Positions 1 through 7,336 are shown, numbered from the stretch's first letter. The stretch: DNA of 12,211 nt from Cytidiella melzeri (GCA_022592445.1 JABYQR010000683.1:1-12211), one strand, 5' to 3'. Numbers and translations: made by a program. Notes: generated by a model not told the origin, from the letters alone.

Positions 1-122
1 TCAATTGCGTGTGACGAGAAGCAAGGCTTTTTTGACCTTATTAGCACCCAATTTTGTTAACGCTGTTCCTTACTGTCATCAATACCACAGTTTTTGCGCG
101 AGTCCCTCATACAATTCGTGTG

Positions 123-1892
123 ATGCCTCCCCCTCCGTTTCATGTACTCGACGATGGCGACGACGAACGTCACCCAGCAGAAGTTGACCCAATTTCAGAC
201 GAGGACGCTGCGCGCATTGACGCGGACTTCAACAATCCTCGCGGCCCCCTAGGACGAACAAACGCCTTTGCGCGGCACCTCAAGACTCTAGACCACGGAG
301 CTATTGCAGCAAGAATGGTCCAAATTATTGACTTCATGGCCAGCCTCCAGATGAACACCGCCACTTTCTTGCATTATCTCAGCTGGAACCTCGAGATACC
401 CGGGTGCATGGTGCACGAGCAGTCAGTCATAAGGTGAGTAAACTTGCGAGATAATGAAGCAGATGTGTGCCCACTCACGTCAAGATACGCTCGAACCGTG
501 CTGATGCGCTGCAAGCAATTACCAGGTATCTTGAAACACTGGCACAAGCCGCCGTCTCTGCATGATAAGGGTGTCAGCACTCGGGGAGCTAGGGATGCCA
601 TGAACGAATGGTCCTTTGAAAACGTTGCGGCATGTCTCAATAGCAAGATGCGAAATTTCTCCCCCCATCTTGAGTCACCCCCTGACCACATGTCTGAGGA
701 ACTTCTCCTCGGCATCAGCCTTAAGGACAACATTGCGAAGATGAAGGCTGAAATGCCTACCTACTGGAGGCTCATGCATGGGCTGTCATGCATGCCCATT
801 CAGATGAAGCGCAACAAGTATAAGGATCATGAGCCGGTGAGTGTTAGTATTGACACGGTATCAATGTGCTAATCCCTCTCGAAGCGCATCTTTATCATAG
901 GTACCATGTTACAGTATGGGCGTTCACAGAAGCGGTGCCTGTACCAAAAACTCCTCAGCATCTACCTGAAGTCGTGCGGCCTTGCGGCAAAGGCTAACGA
1001 CATGACCCATCTCTTTGGATTCACTATGAGTCAGAAGTGGCTTTACCTCGGCATCGAGCAGCTTTCCAAGGCAAACCGCCGCCAGATGCTCGACGACGTA
1101 CTGCATTATATTTTTTTTGGCGGTCACGATAACCTGAACCTCGCCTTCAAGGTCTACGAGATGCGCGCAAACCATCAGTCTCACTTCAACAGCGGCACCG
1201 CGGCCACCATCTACATCATCAAAGACCCCGTTGCTCCTCCTGATCGCATCGCATACATGGAAAAACGCGCCATAGGATGTCGGAAACCAATCACCGCCCT
1301 CGACGTTTTCATGCAGGAAGCTGCAGCTGTGCCTCGTCTCCGAGAGGACGGCCAGTTCATCATTAAGAAGGTCCTCCTTATGCATCCGTCGCTTGCGGAC
1401 TGGGAGCATCGCACTCATCCATTGTTTTTACGCCCGAATCCTGTCCAGCAACTCCCTGTTGGCAAGCAGCATGCTCTCGTTCAGTACATGCTGGACACTG
1501 TCCACATAGAAGAAGCCTCACAAGAAGGTGATCGTAAGGTCATGGAAGAGTGGATTCGCCAACTGCAGATCGACGGCGACCGCGGACAACAGTCGCAGAG
1601 GCTCATCGTCTGGATAGGCGACCAACTCACCGTCATTCGCCTTCGCTGTCTCAAGAAGGAAAGAAGCTTCGACATGAACTTCATACAACGGTTCAAGCAG
1701 ATCTTTAAGATCTTTGGCTGGTTCCATGCTCAAATCGCCGAGGAAACCTCAATCCACAAGCAGTACCTAGGCACGAGTGACAACTACGGTCTCAAGCACG
1801 CGTTCGAGAACATGAAACGCAAGGTGTCACAGATTTTCAATGTTTCTACAAGACTTGCCTTACCAGGCAACGGTATTATTGGGAATATTTAA
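123..1892 (+). CDS. DUF6589-like protein gene, 3 exons, 3' end cut off by retrotransposon E1
   Basis: Proposed exons are 123-433, 485-836 and 915-1892. Introns are 51 nt (GTGAGT...CAAG) and 78 nt (GTGAGT...ACAG); the codon phases join cleanly, giving a 546-aa reading frame. ATG 123 is the first ATG of the frame; an upstream exon is possible. Visible motifs are HDNLN near residue 293, followed by a HFNSGTAAT segment; GDQLT near 457; GWFH near 490; and KQYLGT near 505. From memory this order matches the DUF6589 family, abundant in Agaricomycetes and of unknown function. Family members continue well beyond the GLKHAFE.MKRK segment, but here the LTR of E1 begins at 1825 in codon 525. The last 22 residues and the stop at 1890 are therefore LTR-encoded. 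The family name rests on pattern recognition, not a search; the gene structure is well supported by reading-frame continuity. Confidence 0.68.
434..484 (+). other. Intron 1 of the DUF6589-like gene
   Basis: The donor is AAG|GTGAGT and the acceptor CAAG, with a CTCAC branch-like motif a few bases before the acceptor. The 51-nt length keeps frame and removes the in-frame TGA at 435. Confidence 0.65.
837..914 (+). other. Intron 2 of the DUF6589-like gene
   Basis: The donor is CCG|GTGAGT and the acceptor TTACAG|TAT at 914. The 78-nt length is a multiple of three and joins exon 2 to the long exon 3 in phase 0. The nearer acceptor at 900 (CATAG) would shift frame and hit a stop at 967, so 914 is preferred. 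A CTAAT branch-like motif lies near 869. Confidence 0.6.
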
Positions 1893-2000
1893 GCGCTTAT
1901 GAGGCGCTTATCCAGCGCTTATCCGGCGTCTATTTAGGCGCTTATCCAGCGCTTTTCTGGTGCTTATCAGGCGCCTATTCCAGCGCTTATTCTCAGTGCC
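1891..2000 (+). repeat. Degenerate short tandem repeat in U3 of the E1 LTR
   Basis: About ten imperfect copies of a 10-13 bp unit like AGGCGCTTATCC run head to tail (AGCGCTTATG, AGGCGCTTATCC, AGCGCTTATCC, GGCGTCTATTT and so on). Many copies contain the palindromes AGCGCT or GGCGCC. The array sits near the outer edge of U3. Its role is unknown; it could be a binding-site cluster or a minisatellite. Confidence 0.75.
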
Positions 2001-2113
2001 TATCAATTGATGCGCTGATGCGCCTCCTGTCTCTGATGTGCTGATGTGCTCCTTTCCTTATCTGTGTATCACATGATAGAACTCTCTGGAACCTTGTGGA
2101 ACTTGCTGGAACT

Positions 2114-2175
2114 ATGATGTCATAGAATAGAACATTCCATTAGATGATGTCATAGTTCATAGAACCTTCTGGAAA
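2114..2175 (+). promoter_or_regulatory. Heat-shock-element-like and CRE-like sites in the E1 LTR
   Basis: At 2161-2175 there is a perfect three-unit nGAAnnTTCnnGAAn array (aGAAccTTCtgGAAa), the known consensus of heat-shock-factor sites. A further GAAcaTTC pair is at 2130-2137. The 12-mer ATGATGTCATAG, containing the near-palindrome TGATGTCA, occurs twice (2114-2125 and 2144-2155). All lie about 200-270 bp upstream of the TATA box, where U3 enhancers are expected. Function is inferred from motifs only. Confidence 0.45.
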
Positions 2176-2379
2176 AGTCTAGCCTTGTCTTAGAACAAGC
2201 TAGAACAAGTCTAGCCTTGGAGCTGGGTCATGGGGTCAGGTCATGGGGACAATTGCTATTGGTTGATTATTGAAGTGGCACCACTAGGGCATAGGGCATG
2301 CTTAGTAAGGTAGATTACTTTGCTTACTCATGTAGGTATTAGGGGTCTTAGGGTAGTACCTGGGGTCCTCCCCTTCATG

Positions 2380-2387
2380 TATATATA
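2380..2387 (+). promoter_or_regulatory. TATA box of the E1 LTR promoter
   Basis: TATATATA lies 34 nt upstream of CAGTCTTATCCA (2414-2425). That 12-mer is the predicted 5' end of the transcript because it is the exact complement of the primer site past the LTR. TATA-to-start spacing is normal for RNA polymerase II. Confidence 0.7.
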
Positions 2388-2413
2388 GAGGCACTCCTGA
2401 GGGCATATCCCCT

Positions 2414-2425
2414 CAGTCTTATCCA
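2414..2425 (+). promoter_or_regulatory. Predicted 5' end of E1 RNA, acting as self-primer
   Basis: CAGTCTTATCCA is the perfect reverse complement of 2552-2563. In fission yeast Tf1 the first 11 nt of the mRNA fold back, anneal to the primer site, and are cleaved to prime minus-strand DNA. The location 34 nt past the TATA box fits this role. Confidence 0.65.
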
Positions 2426-2525
2426 CTCTGTTGAACTAGGACTACTCAGTATCTCACAGTACTTCGCTCACCACATCTCTTACTCTCTATCTCCATCAAA
2501 TCCCCTCAATTTATCAACTTACCTG

Positions 2526-2619
2526 GTGAGTAGTAACCTTACTGTTACATTTGGATAAGACTGCCCCTACTCCCTCACGTCTTTGGACGTGCTGGAGGTT
2601 TCTTTCCCCTTTCTTCTAG
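2526..2619 (+). other. Possible leader intron spanning the primer site
   Basis: A consensus donor CTG|GTGAGT (2526) lies in U5, and a strong polypyrimidine acceptor (TTCTTTCCCCTTTCTTCTAG, ending 2619) lies 94 nt away. If used, splicing would delete the end of U5 and the primer site, separating translated from reverse-transcribable RNA. This is sequence-motif evidence only. Confidence 0.3.
2552..2563 (+). promoter_or_regulatory. Primer binding site of E1 (self-priming type)
   Basis: TGGATAAGACTG starts two bases (TT) after the LTR end and is perfectly complementary over 12 nt to the predicted RNA 5' end at 2414-2425. I could not match it to a known tRNA 3' end, and it would imply an unexplained discriminator U before CCA. 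Self-priming is therefore preferred over tRNA priming. Confidence 0.7.
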
Positions 2620-3128
2620 GTCTTGTGCCTGTGCGTGGGCCCCTCTACAAATCCTCTAGAAATAGAGGTAGCCGGACCATAGGCTCTAAGTGGTAGTTGT
2701 GTCTAGGCCTTGCCTTGATGCGCACAACTTGAATCACCCTCTCACCCGACGCTCCTAGAGCTGATCAGAGCAGGGGTTGGCATTATGCCAACATGATGAA
2801 AGTGTGCCGCCCCACAGGTGATAGTGGAGTCCGGTGTCAGATGCTCGTTATAAGAGTCAGACAACAGGACTAGAAAACCATGAGTGCCTAGGCACGTAGA
2901 CGGGTAACTTGTTCTGGCCGGACTTAGGGTCAGTGTAATACTGATCTGCCAACCATTTGCCGCATGGGTGGAACCATGACGGAGATCCTTACACCACCGG
3001 ACCTGGAGAGAGAGTCCAGGCCGATGCCGGCACTACCCCACACACACACAGGACCTCTCCTTTATGGAGATTTGTTCCGCACATCACTGAGCTGTCAAGC
3101 TCATCACGCATTGTCACACACAGTCACC
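2564..3128 (+). other. Leader of E1, no convincing gene
   Basis: This stretch of about 565 nt separates the primer site from the extra ORF. It holds several stops in each forward frame and no long ORF, apart from an in-frame 55-codon N-terminal extension of the downstream ORF starting at ATG 2964. It may contain packaging or translation signals; none can be named. Confidence 0.5.
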
Positions 3129-3908
3129 ATGCCCATTTCCCGCTTCATCGCTGCTAAGTCTGGCCGCAAGGCCCCTTACTCTATCCCCGTCCGCAATGAA
3201 GTCACCGGACTTCAGGAATGCCTCACCGTCTCCAAGGAGACACTCGACAAGTTCAAGGACGCTGGCAAGCCTCGCCGGCTCAAGTACCCCGATAATAAGC
3301 CCCTCATCAAGAGGATCGACCTCGAGGAGCAGGCTCGCACCACCATAGAGCATGAGGAGAACCAGGCTCGCATGAGTCAGGTATCTCATCTTATGTCTCA
3401 ACTCAGCCTTCTCGATCGTATCGAGAAGCAAGAGAAGGAGAAAGCTGAAAAGCTTACTCTCCTTCAGCGTATCGAGGAGCGCAATCAACGCGCTTACATT
3501 CCCACTCCCAATCCGCTCCCCGCCTCTCTACACTTCCGTAAGACGAAGCTTATACTTTGTCAACAGGAATTCGAACCAATGGTCACGGCAGCTTGCCAAC
3601 GGCTTGAGCCTGTGCTCAAGAAGTTGGATGCATCTTTCGCGAGTGGTGGGCAATCTTCAAGCCACCAGCTCAACACTCGTCGAGAAAAAGCACAGCTGCT
3701 GATTGGTCGTGTCTTCATGATTGAACAATGGTTCAAGGAGAATCACACGGACAAGATGTCGAATAGGGAATGGAGAATGCTGAAAAAGGACTTAAAGAGT
3801 TTAGGTAGAATAAGTTTTGTGGATATTCATCGGAGATGGGGGTATATCTTAGAGCTACTAGAAGGGCTGTTTGACATGAACGCCTTTGTATATGCGGAAA
3901 TGGAATAA
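3129..3908 (+). CDS. Extra ORF upstream of gag in E1, unknown function (259 aa)
   Basis: ATG 3129 has a good context (CACCATGCC) and its N-terminus (MPISRF, basic) resembles that of the E3 counterpart (MPKDTR); ATG 2964 in the same frame is possible but would add a low-complexity 55-aa leader. The protein has a basic N-terminus, a charged and probably coiled-coil helical stretch at about residues 70-125 (many Glu, Lys, Gln, Leu), a Pro-rich linker (PTPNPLP) and a helical C-terminal domain ending in NREWRMLKKDLKSLGRISF and a WGYILELL helix. No catalytic motif, zinc knuckle, signal peptide or membrane segment is visible. The ORF is intact although the gag and pol downstream are broken. It lies 171 nt before gag in the same direction. 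The same architecture recurs at 11076-11804 in E3, so it is an element-encoded protein, not a captured host exon. The function is not known to me. Confidence 0.72.
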   Translation: MPISRFIAAKSGRKAPYSIPVRNEVTGLQECLTVSKETLDKFKDAGKPRRLKYPDNKPLIKRIDLEEQARTTIEHEENQARMSQVSHLMSQLSLLDRIEKQEKEKAEKLTLLQRIEERNQRAYIPTPNPLPASLHFRKTKLILCQQEFEPMVTAACQRLEPVLKKLDASFASGGQSSSHQLNTRREKAQLLIGRVFMIEQWFKENHTDKMSNREWRMLKKDLKSLGRISFVDIHRRWGYILELLEGLFDMNAFVYAEME

Positions 3909-3964
3909 AATGTATGGGCTGACAAGCCTCATTTTACTCGGTGACAACTTCCTGAAAAGGATTT

Positions 3965-4006
3965 AATGTGTGAAAACAACTCTGACAAGAGTTCAATGTG
4001 TGAAAA
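3965..4006 (+). repeat. 12-bp direct repeat between the extra ORF and gag
   Basis: AATGTGTGAAAA occurs at 3965-3976 and again at 3995-4006, 30 nt apart, in the untranslated spacer before gag of E1. Confidence 0.7.
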
Positions 4007-4026
4007 GTGGTGTTTCTCTTCTTCTT

Positions 4027-4042
4027 ATACTAGAAATAGTAT
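4027..4042 (+). promoter_or_regulatory. Perfect hairpin with GAAA tetraloop ahead of gag
   Basis: ATACTA-GAAA-TAGTAT forms a 6-bp stem closed by a GNRA-type loop, 37 nt upstream of the gag ATG. It could influence gag translation from a downstream position, but a 6-bp AT-rich stem may also be chance. Confidence 0.35.
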
Positions 4043-4057
4043 TTCGCTTATCCTTTG

Positions 4058-4073
4058 CTAACTAAGAAATTAG
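4058..4073 (+). other. Candidate branch point and 3' splice site just before gag
   Basis: A pyrimidine-rich stretch is followed by GCTAAC (branch consensus, A at 4061) and AAATTAG (AG at 4072-4073), six bases before the gag ATG at 4080. With a donor in U5 (2526) it would give a gag mRNA lacking the extra ORF. Splicing is not demonstrated. Confidence 0.35.
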
Positions 4074-5480
4074 AAAGCAATGGCCACTCAATCCAACGCC
4101 GGATCCAACGCTGCCCCCGCTGCTGCTTCTAACCTTACTCACTCCGTTCCTTTTGGAAAATCACTCCCATCATCTATCTATAACCCTTCGGTTGAGAACT
4201 TCGAGCAGCACATATTCCATGGCCTCAATATAGCCCAAAGGGCCTTCACCCGCACAGTTGAGGGTGAAGCAACTACAACCATCGTTCACAATATGATGAA
4301 TCAGATGGTTCTCTTATGTAACAATCAGTTGTCGTTGCTAGAGGACAATCTCCAGGAATACGTCGATAAGGTCACTCAAGACCTTTACTCACAATGTGCT
4401 GCAGACACACAAGTCCAGCGGATGGACACTGACCTCGACATGGTCAAGACAACGATCACTAATGTTGTCAATCAGATCAACCAGCTTCCCCTGTCTCAAG
4501 GACAAGGATGATCCTCGCGCCAGCCTAAGATTGGCGAACCCCCGGAGTTCAACGGTACCAATGGCAAGGTCAAGTTCAACGAGTGGTTGAACAAGATCTC
4601 TCTGTGGCTTGTCCACGAGAACGTTGCTACAGACAGGCAACGTATTGCCGTCGCGATGAACCAGCTCTCAGGCGCGGCGGCTCAATACATGGAGCCGTGG
4701 ATCAAGAAACTGACAAAGGGTCAGACAATTGGAACATGAGAAGAGTTTGAGAACGAGCTCAAAGTACAATACGGACAACGGGATGACAAGGAAGGTGCTC
4801 GAAAGGAGCTCAATGCCTTGTTCAACAACACGGATCTGGCGCACAAAAACTTCGTCAAGTATGCGGAACGCTTCCGTACGCTTGGCAGGCTTTCTGGATA
4901 CGAGGACGACTTGCTTATTCATAAGCTCAAGCACGTCATCGAGAAGGACATGAGGCTCGTCATGATTGGGAAAGATGAAAATCAAATCCCTACCACATGG
5001 CCTCAATTCCTCAACCTCTTGCTTGACATTCACAAGAAGGTCTATCCAGAGAAAGCGCAGGGCCAGATCTTTGCGAAGGAAAAGGATACGTCCACTCCTA
5101 TGGAGGTGGACGCTGCGGACAAAAAGAAGAAGAAGAACGAGAAGCAGAACAAGGGCAAAGGCAAGGAGGTAAATTCGACTGAAAAGTCGGAAAAGTTCTG
5201 CCACATCCATAAGTCGAAAGGACATAATACGGATGAGTGCAACCTCAACGGCCTGAAGAAGAAGCCTGATGAAAAGAAGAAGGAGGTGAAGAAGGATGGA
5301 AAGTCTTCAGCGCCGAAGAAGATTCGGGCAGCAGATGCCGAGGACTCAGGAACGGACAGCGAGGCAGAAGCCCCTAAAGCCTCGTCGTCAAAAACAAAAA
5401 ACGTAAATACCGCGCGCCTAGAGTTGGCGGCTCATATTGAGGAGGTTCCAACGGAAGATGATGAACCTTCGACTCCTCAC

Positions 5481-5484
5481 CCGT
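5481..5484 (+). repeat. Target site duplication of E2, left copy
   Basis: CCGT precedes TGATAC. It is repeated at 7333-7336 directly after the final CA of E2. Confidence 0.72.
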
Positions 5485-5592
5485 TGATACGCCCGGAAAT
5501 TGGCTAGGCGCGGAGGCCCGGCAGCAGCCCGCCATTTGCGCGGCCCGCGTCATCCTGAGCGGCAAGTCCCTCCACTTTCCCAGCGTCACGGG

Positions 5593-5632
5593 CACGAGGA
5601 GTTCACCGAGGACACGAGGAGTCCGCCGAGGA
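5593..5632 (+). repeat. 20-bp tandem duplication in E2
   Basis: CACGAGGAGTTCACCGAGGA is followed directly by CACGAGGAGTCCGCCGAGGA (18 of 20 identical), and a partial third copy TCCGAGGAC follows. It lies in the presumed U3 region. Confidence 0.75.
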
Positions 5633-6061
5633 TCCGAGGACTTGACAAGGAGCAGCAACGCGCCGGAAACATCCGAGGCCGAGGAATCGCACCGAACTCT
5701 GACTCACAGACACGCCCCTTTGGCATCGGAGCATGGGCCGGACAGCCACCAAGAGTTTTGGACACGGGTCGGACCAACGGTAGAAGAAACTTGACGCGCG
5801 AACCCCGTTTCAGGAAGACTCCTATCACGCCACGCTGTGCAACTCTTGGACGGCGCCTCATCACCTGCTCGTGACGGTTGGCACCTCTTCAGCGCAAGGG
5901 CGCGCGCCGCTGCTCCGAGTCGACCAACGCTGTGTGCCGCCGGGTGTCGACTCGCTGGACATTTTGCCTCCGCGGACGGAAGTATTCTGCCACCCCGTTT
6001 CCTCGCTCTCGCGTTTGGGTTTAAGACATAGAAGGAAAGGTTTAGGAGAGGGTCTTTAGGG

Positions 6062-6070
6062 TATATATAA
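6062..6070 (+). promoter_or_regulatory. TATA box inside E2
   Basis: GGGTATATATAAAGG is a strong TATA box. By analogy with E1 and E3 (start 34-35 nt downstream), RNA would begin near 6096, about 125 nt before the ATG of the E2 ORF. A long promoter-like region precedes it. Confidence 0.55.
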
Positions 6071-6219
6071 AGGTGTTGTTTGTACTGCGTAAAAATCAAT
6101 CAATCCCCACCCCAGTTTCCGGAGTTCACTTTACGCCTTGCGTTCGCGTCGAGGGAGTCTCGTCGCGCCCATAGCTGTAGCGTCTTCTGCGTTGACTCAT
6201 TGCGACCTCTTCCACGTTT

Positions 6220-6747
6220 ATGTCCGCTGCGCCTAACAACGACATCCCGCCTCGAGTCTGCCGTTACTGTCCCACTGTTCCCCACTTACCCAACGGTCGC
6301 TGCCCTTACAGCCCGCGCCCGCGCGAGGTTCTACGCCGTTATCCCATTATCCCCGCGCCCACGCCGCCGCCAGAGCCCTCAGCAGCGCCTACAATCTCCC
6401 CTGAGAGATCAACTCCTAAATCACCCTCGCCAGCGTCGTCCGTCGCCTCTGTCGCAGACTCGCTTGATAACTGCTCCTATTGCGACACTCAGAGCGACCA
6501 CCCAATTCCCCTACGCACAGGACCTTTCGTCCCGCTCGACTGCAATCACCCGCGCGCGCCGCACCCAGATTGCTGGCTATCTCCAGACTTTGAAGGCGAG
6601 GATCACGAGTGCGAACTAGTGCAGTTCAATCTTACCAGCTCTACCAACGTCGTCGTTGGCCACGCATTCGCCTGTAATACGCATCGCCGCTCGGGAGGTG
6701 TGGTTCTACACTACCGCCCCCGCGCGCAGTCTGCGGAATCCAATTGA
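6220..6747 (+). CDS. Cys/His-rich ORF inside E2, unknown function (175 aa)
   Basis: The ATG lies about 150 nt downstream of the E2 TATA box. The product has CRYC at residues 14-17 with H22 and C28, a Pro/Ser-rich low-complexity linker (about 43-80), then CSYC at 85-88 with H94, C108, H110, C118, H129, C131 and later H148, C152, H155. The paired CxxC motifs with spaced Cys/His suggest one or two zinc-binding folds. There is no signal peptide or membrane segment. If E2 is a solo LTR, this is an LTR-encoded protein downstream of the transcription start, which is unusual. It does not resemble the extra ORFs of E1 or E3. High GC raises the chance of a fortuitous ORF, but the clustered Cys pairs and promoter position argue for a real gene. 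Confidence 0.45.
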   Translation: MSAAPNNDIPPRVCRYCPTVPHLPNGRCPYSPRPREVLRRYPIIPAPTPPPEPSAAPTISPERSTPKSPSPASSVASVADSLDNCSYCDTQSDHPIPLRTGPFVPLDCNHPRAPHPDCWLSPDFEGEDHECELVQFNLTSSTNVVVGHAFACNTHRRSGGVVLHYRPRAQSAESN

Positions 6748-7332
6748 CGGCGATCTCACATAGCCTTCCGCTGCGACCCGCGCGCCATTAGTTTATCTTT
6801 CTCTTACGTTTCCTTTCGGCTTCGTTATACTGCGCTTGCTTTTAACTGCGTTATTTTACTGTGTTATTGCGTCGCGTTTCATCTTCACTGTGTCGAGCTT
6901 ACTGCGTTCACTTTCACTGCGCCCGCGTTTTACAGCGACTACTTCATCTTCACCAGCGACCGCGTTTTGTGTTCGAGATTCATATTGCGCCTGCGTTCAT
7001 CTTCTGCGTCCTTCCGTGCGCCATTCTCCTACAAGTCGCGACATCTCCCGCGCGTTCTATTTGAGCCGCGCCATAACTCCTTCGCTTTCACCGCGCCGAC
7101 TTGCCTTTTACCCGCGATACGCATGGTAGTTGCCCGGCTAGCTCCCTTCATATAAACTACATCACAAAACCCTTGTCGCTCTTTTAGCACAGGTAAAACT
7201 AGGACTCTTAGACCACCTCGCATTACTTTAACACTTCTGCGCTTCCACACCTTTACACTTCTATTGCCACTTCGTGGTTGGTTGTGTTATCTTTAAGGTT
7301 GTTCTTAGTTTGAAGCGTGACTCAGTGTCTCA
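6748..7332 (+). other. Right third of E2, no gene seen
   Basis: This 585-nt stretch is pyrimidine-rich on the + strand, with recurring ACTGCGTT- and CACTGYG-like words around 6846-6935. Short frames exist but are low complexity. It is best read as the 3' part of the presumed LTR. Confidence 0.5.
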
Positions 7333-7336
7333 CCGT
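7333..7336 (+). repeat. Target site duplication of E2, right copy
   Basis: CCGT follows the terminal GTCTCA of E2. Counting one CCGT copy only, the gag frame continues without a break into CTACTGACAAGGG. Confidence 0.72.

Larger units (their letters stand above)
1825..2549 (+). repeat. 5' LTR of E1 (725 bp)
   Basis: The LTR starts TGTCACAG exactly where homology to the DUF6589-like protein stops, and ends CTGTTACA. The two ends are inverted repeats of each other at 7 of 8 positions. Inside are a degenerate GCGCTTAT repeat (1891-2000), heat-shock-element-like sites, a TATA box at 2380, and a predicted transcript start at 2414. It is followed by TT and a primer site at 2552. The 3' LTR partner is absent from the window, so the boundaries rest on the ends, the junction and the primer site rather than on LTR-LTR comparison. 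Confidence 0.72.
5485..7332 (+). mobile_element. E2: 1,848-bp TG...CA insertion in E1 gag, probably a solo LTR
   Basis: It begins TGATAC and ends GTCTCA (inverted match 5 of 6) and is flanked by CCGT at 5481-5484 and 7333-7336. Removing the element plus one CCGT rejoins the gag frame exactly (from frame 0 to frame 1), which fixes both ends to the base. Composition changes sharply at the borders: E2 is GC-rich and rich in CGCG. It has a TATA box at 6062, a Cys/His-rich ORF at 6220-6747 and a pyrimidine-rich right third, but no RT, integrase or transposase. The most economical reading is a long LTR left after recombination, in the same orientation as E1. A non-autonomous DNA element with 4-bp duplication is the alternative. 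Confidence 0.78.

Noticed and set aside
1..122. Short frames at the window start as an upstream exon
   Set aside because: They begin at TTG and show no motif; an upstream exon of the DUF6589-like gene cannot be supported from so little sequence.
837..900. Shorter intron 2 ending at CATAG 900
   Set aside because: It would shift the frame and stop at 967, losing the long exon 3.
924..1418. 164-codon antisense ORF across the DUF6589-like gene
   Set aside because: It is a shadow of exon 3, whose sense-strand product carries the recognisable motifs.
2764..2774. ATCAGAGCAGG, resembling a tRNA-iMet primer site
   Set aside because: It lacks the leading TGGT, lies about 215 nt past the inferred LTR end, and no LTR-like terminus precedes it. 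The self-complementary site at 2552 fits far better.
2964..3128. Upstream in-frame ATG extending the E1 extra ORF by 55 residues
   Set aside because: The extension is low complexity (Pro/Thr/His), has no counterpart in E3, and ATG 3129 has a better context and N-terminus.
3129..3908. Intactness of the E1 extra ORF as evidence of selection
   Set aside because: Gag-pol has about one stop per 290 codons, so an unbroken frame of 259 codons is expected fairly often by chance.
4668..5225. 185-codon antisense ORF across gag
   Set aside because: It mirrors the gag coding frame (Leu-rich from Lys/Glu codons), has no supporting motif, and disappears if gag is real.
5704..6099. Antisense and overlapping frames in the left part of E2
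   Set aside because: High GC gives long frames on several phases at once; none has motifs or a promoter in the right place.
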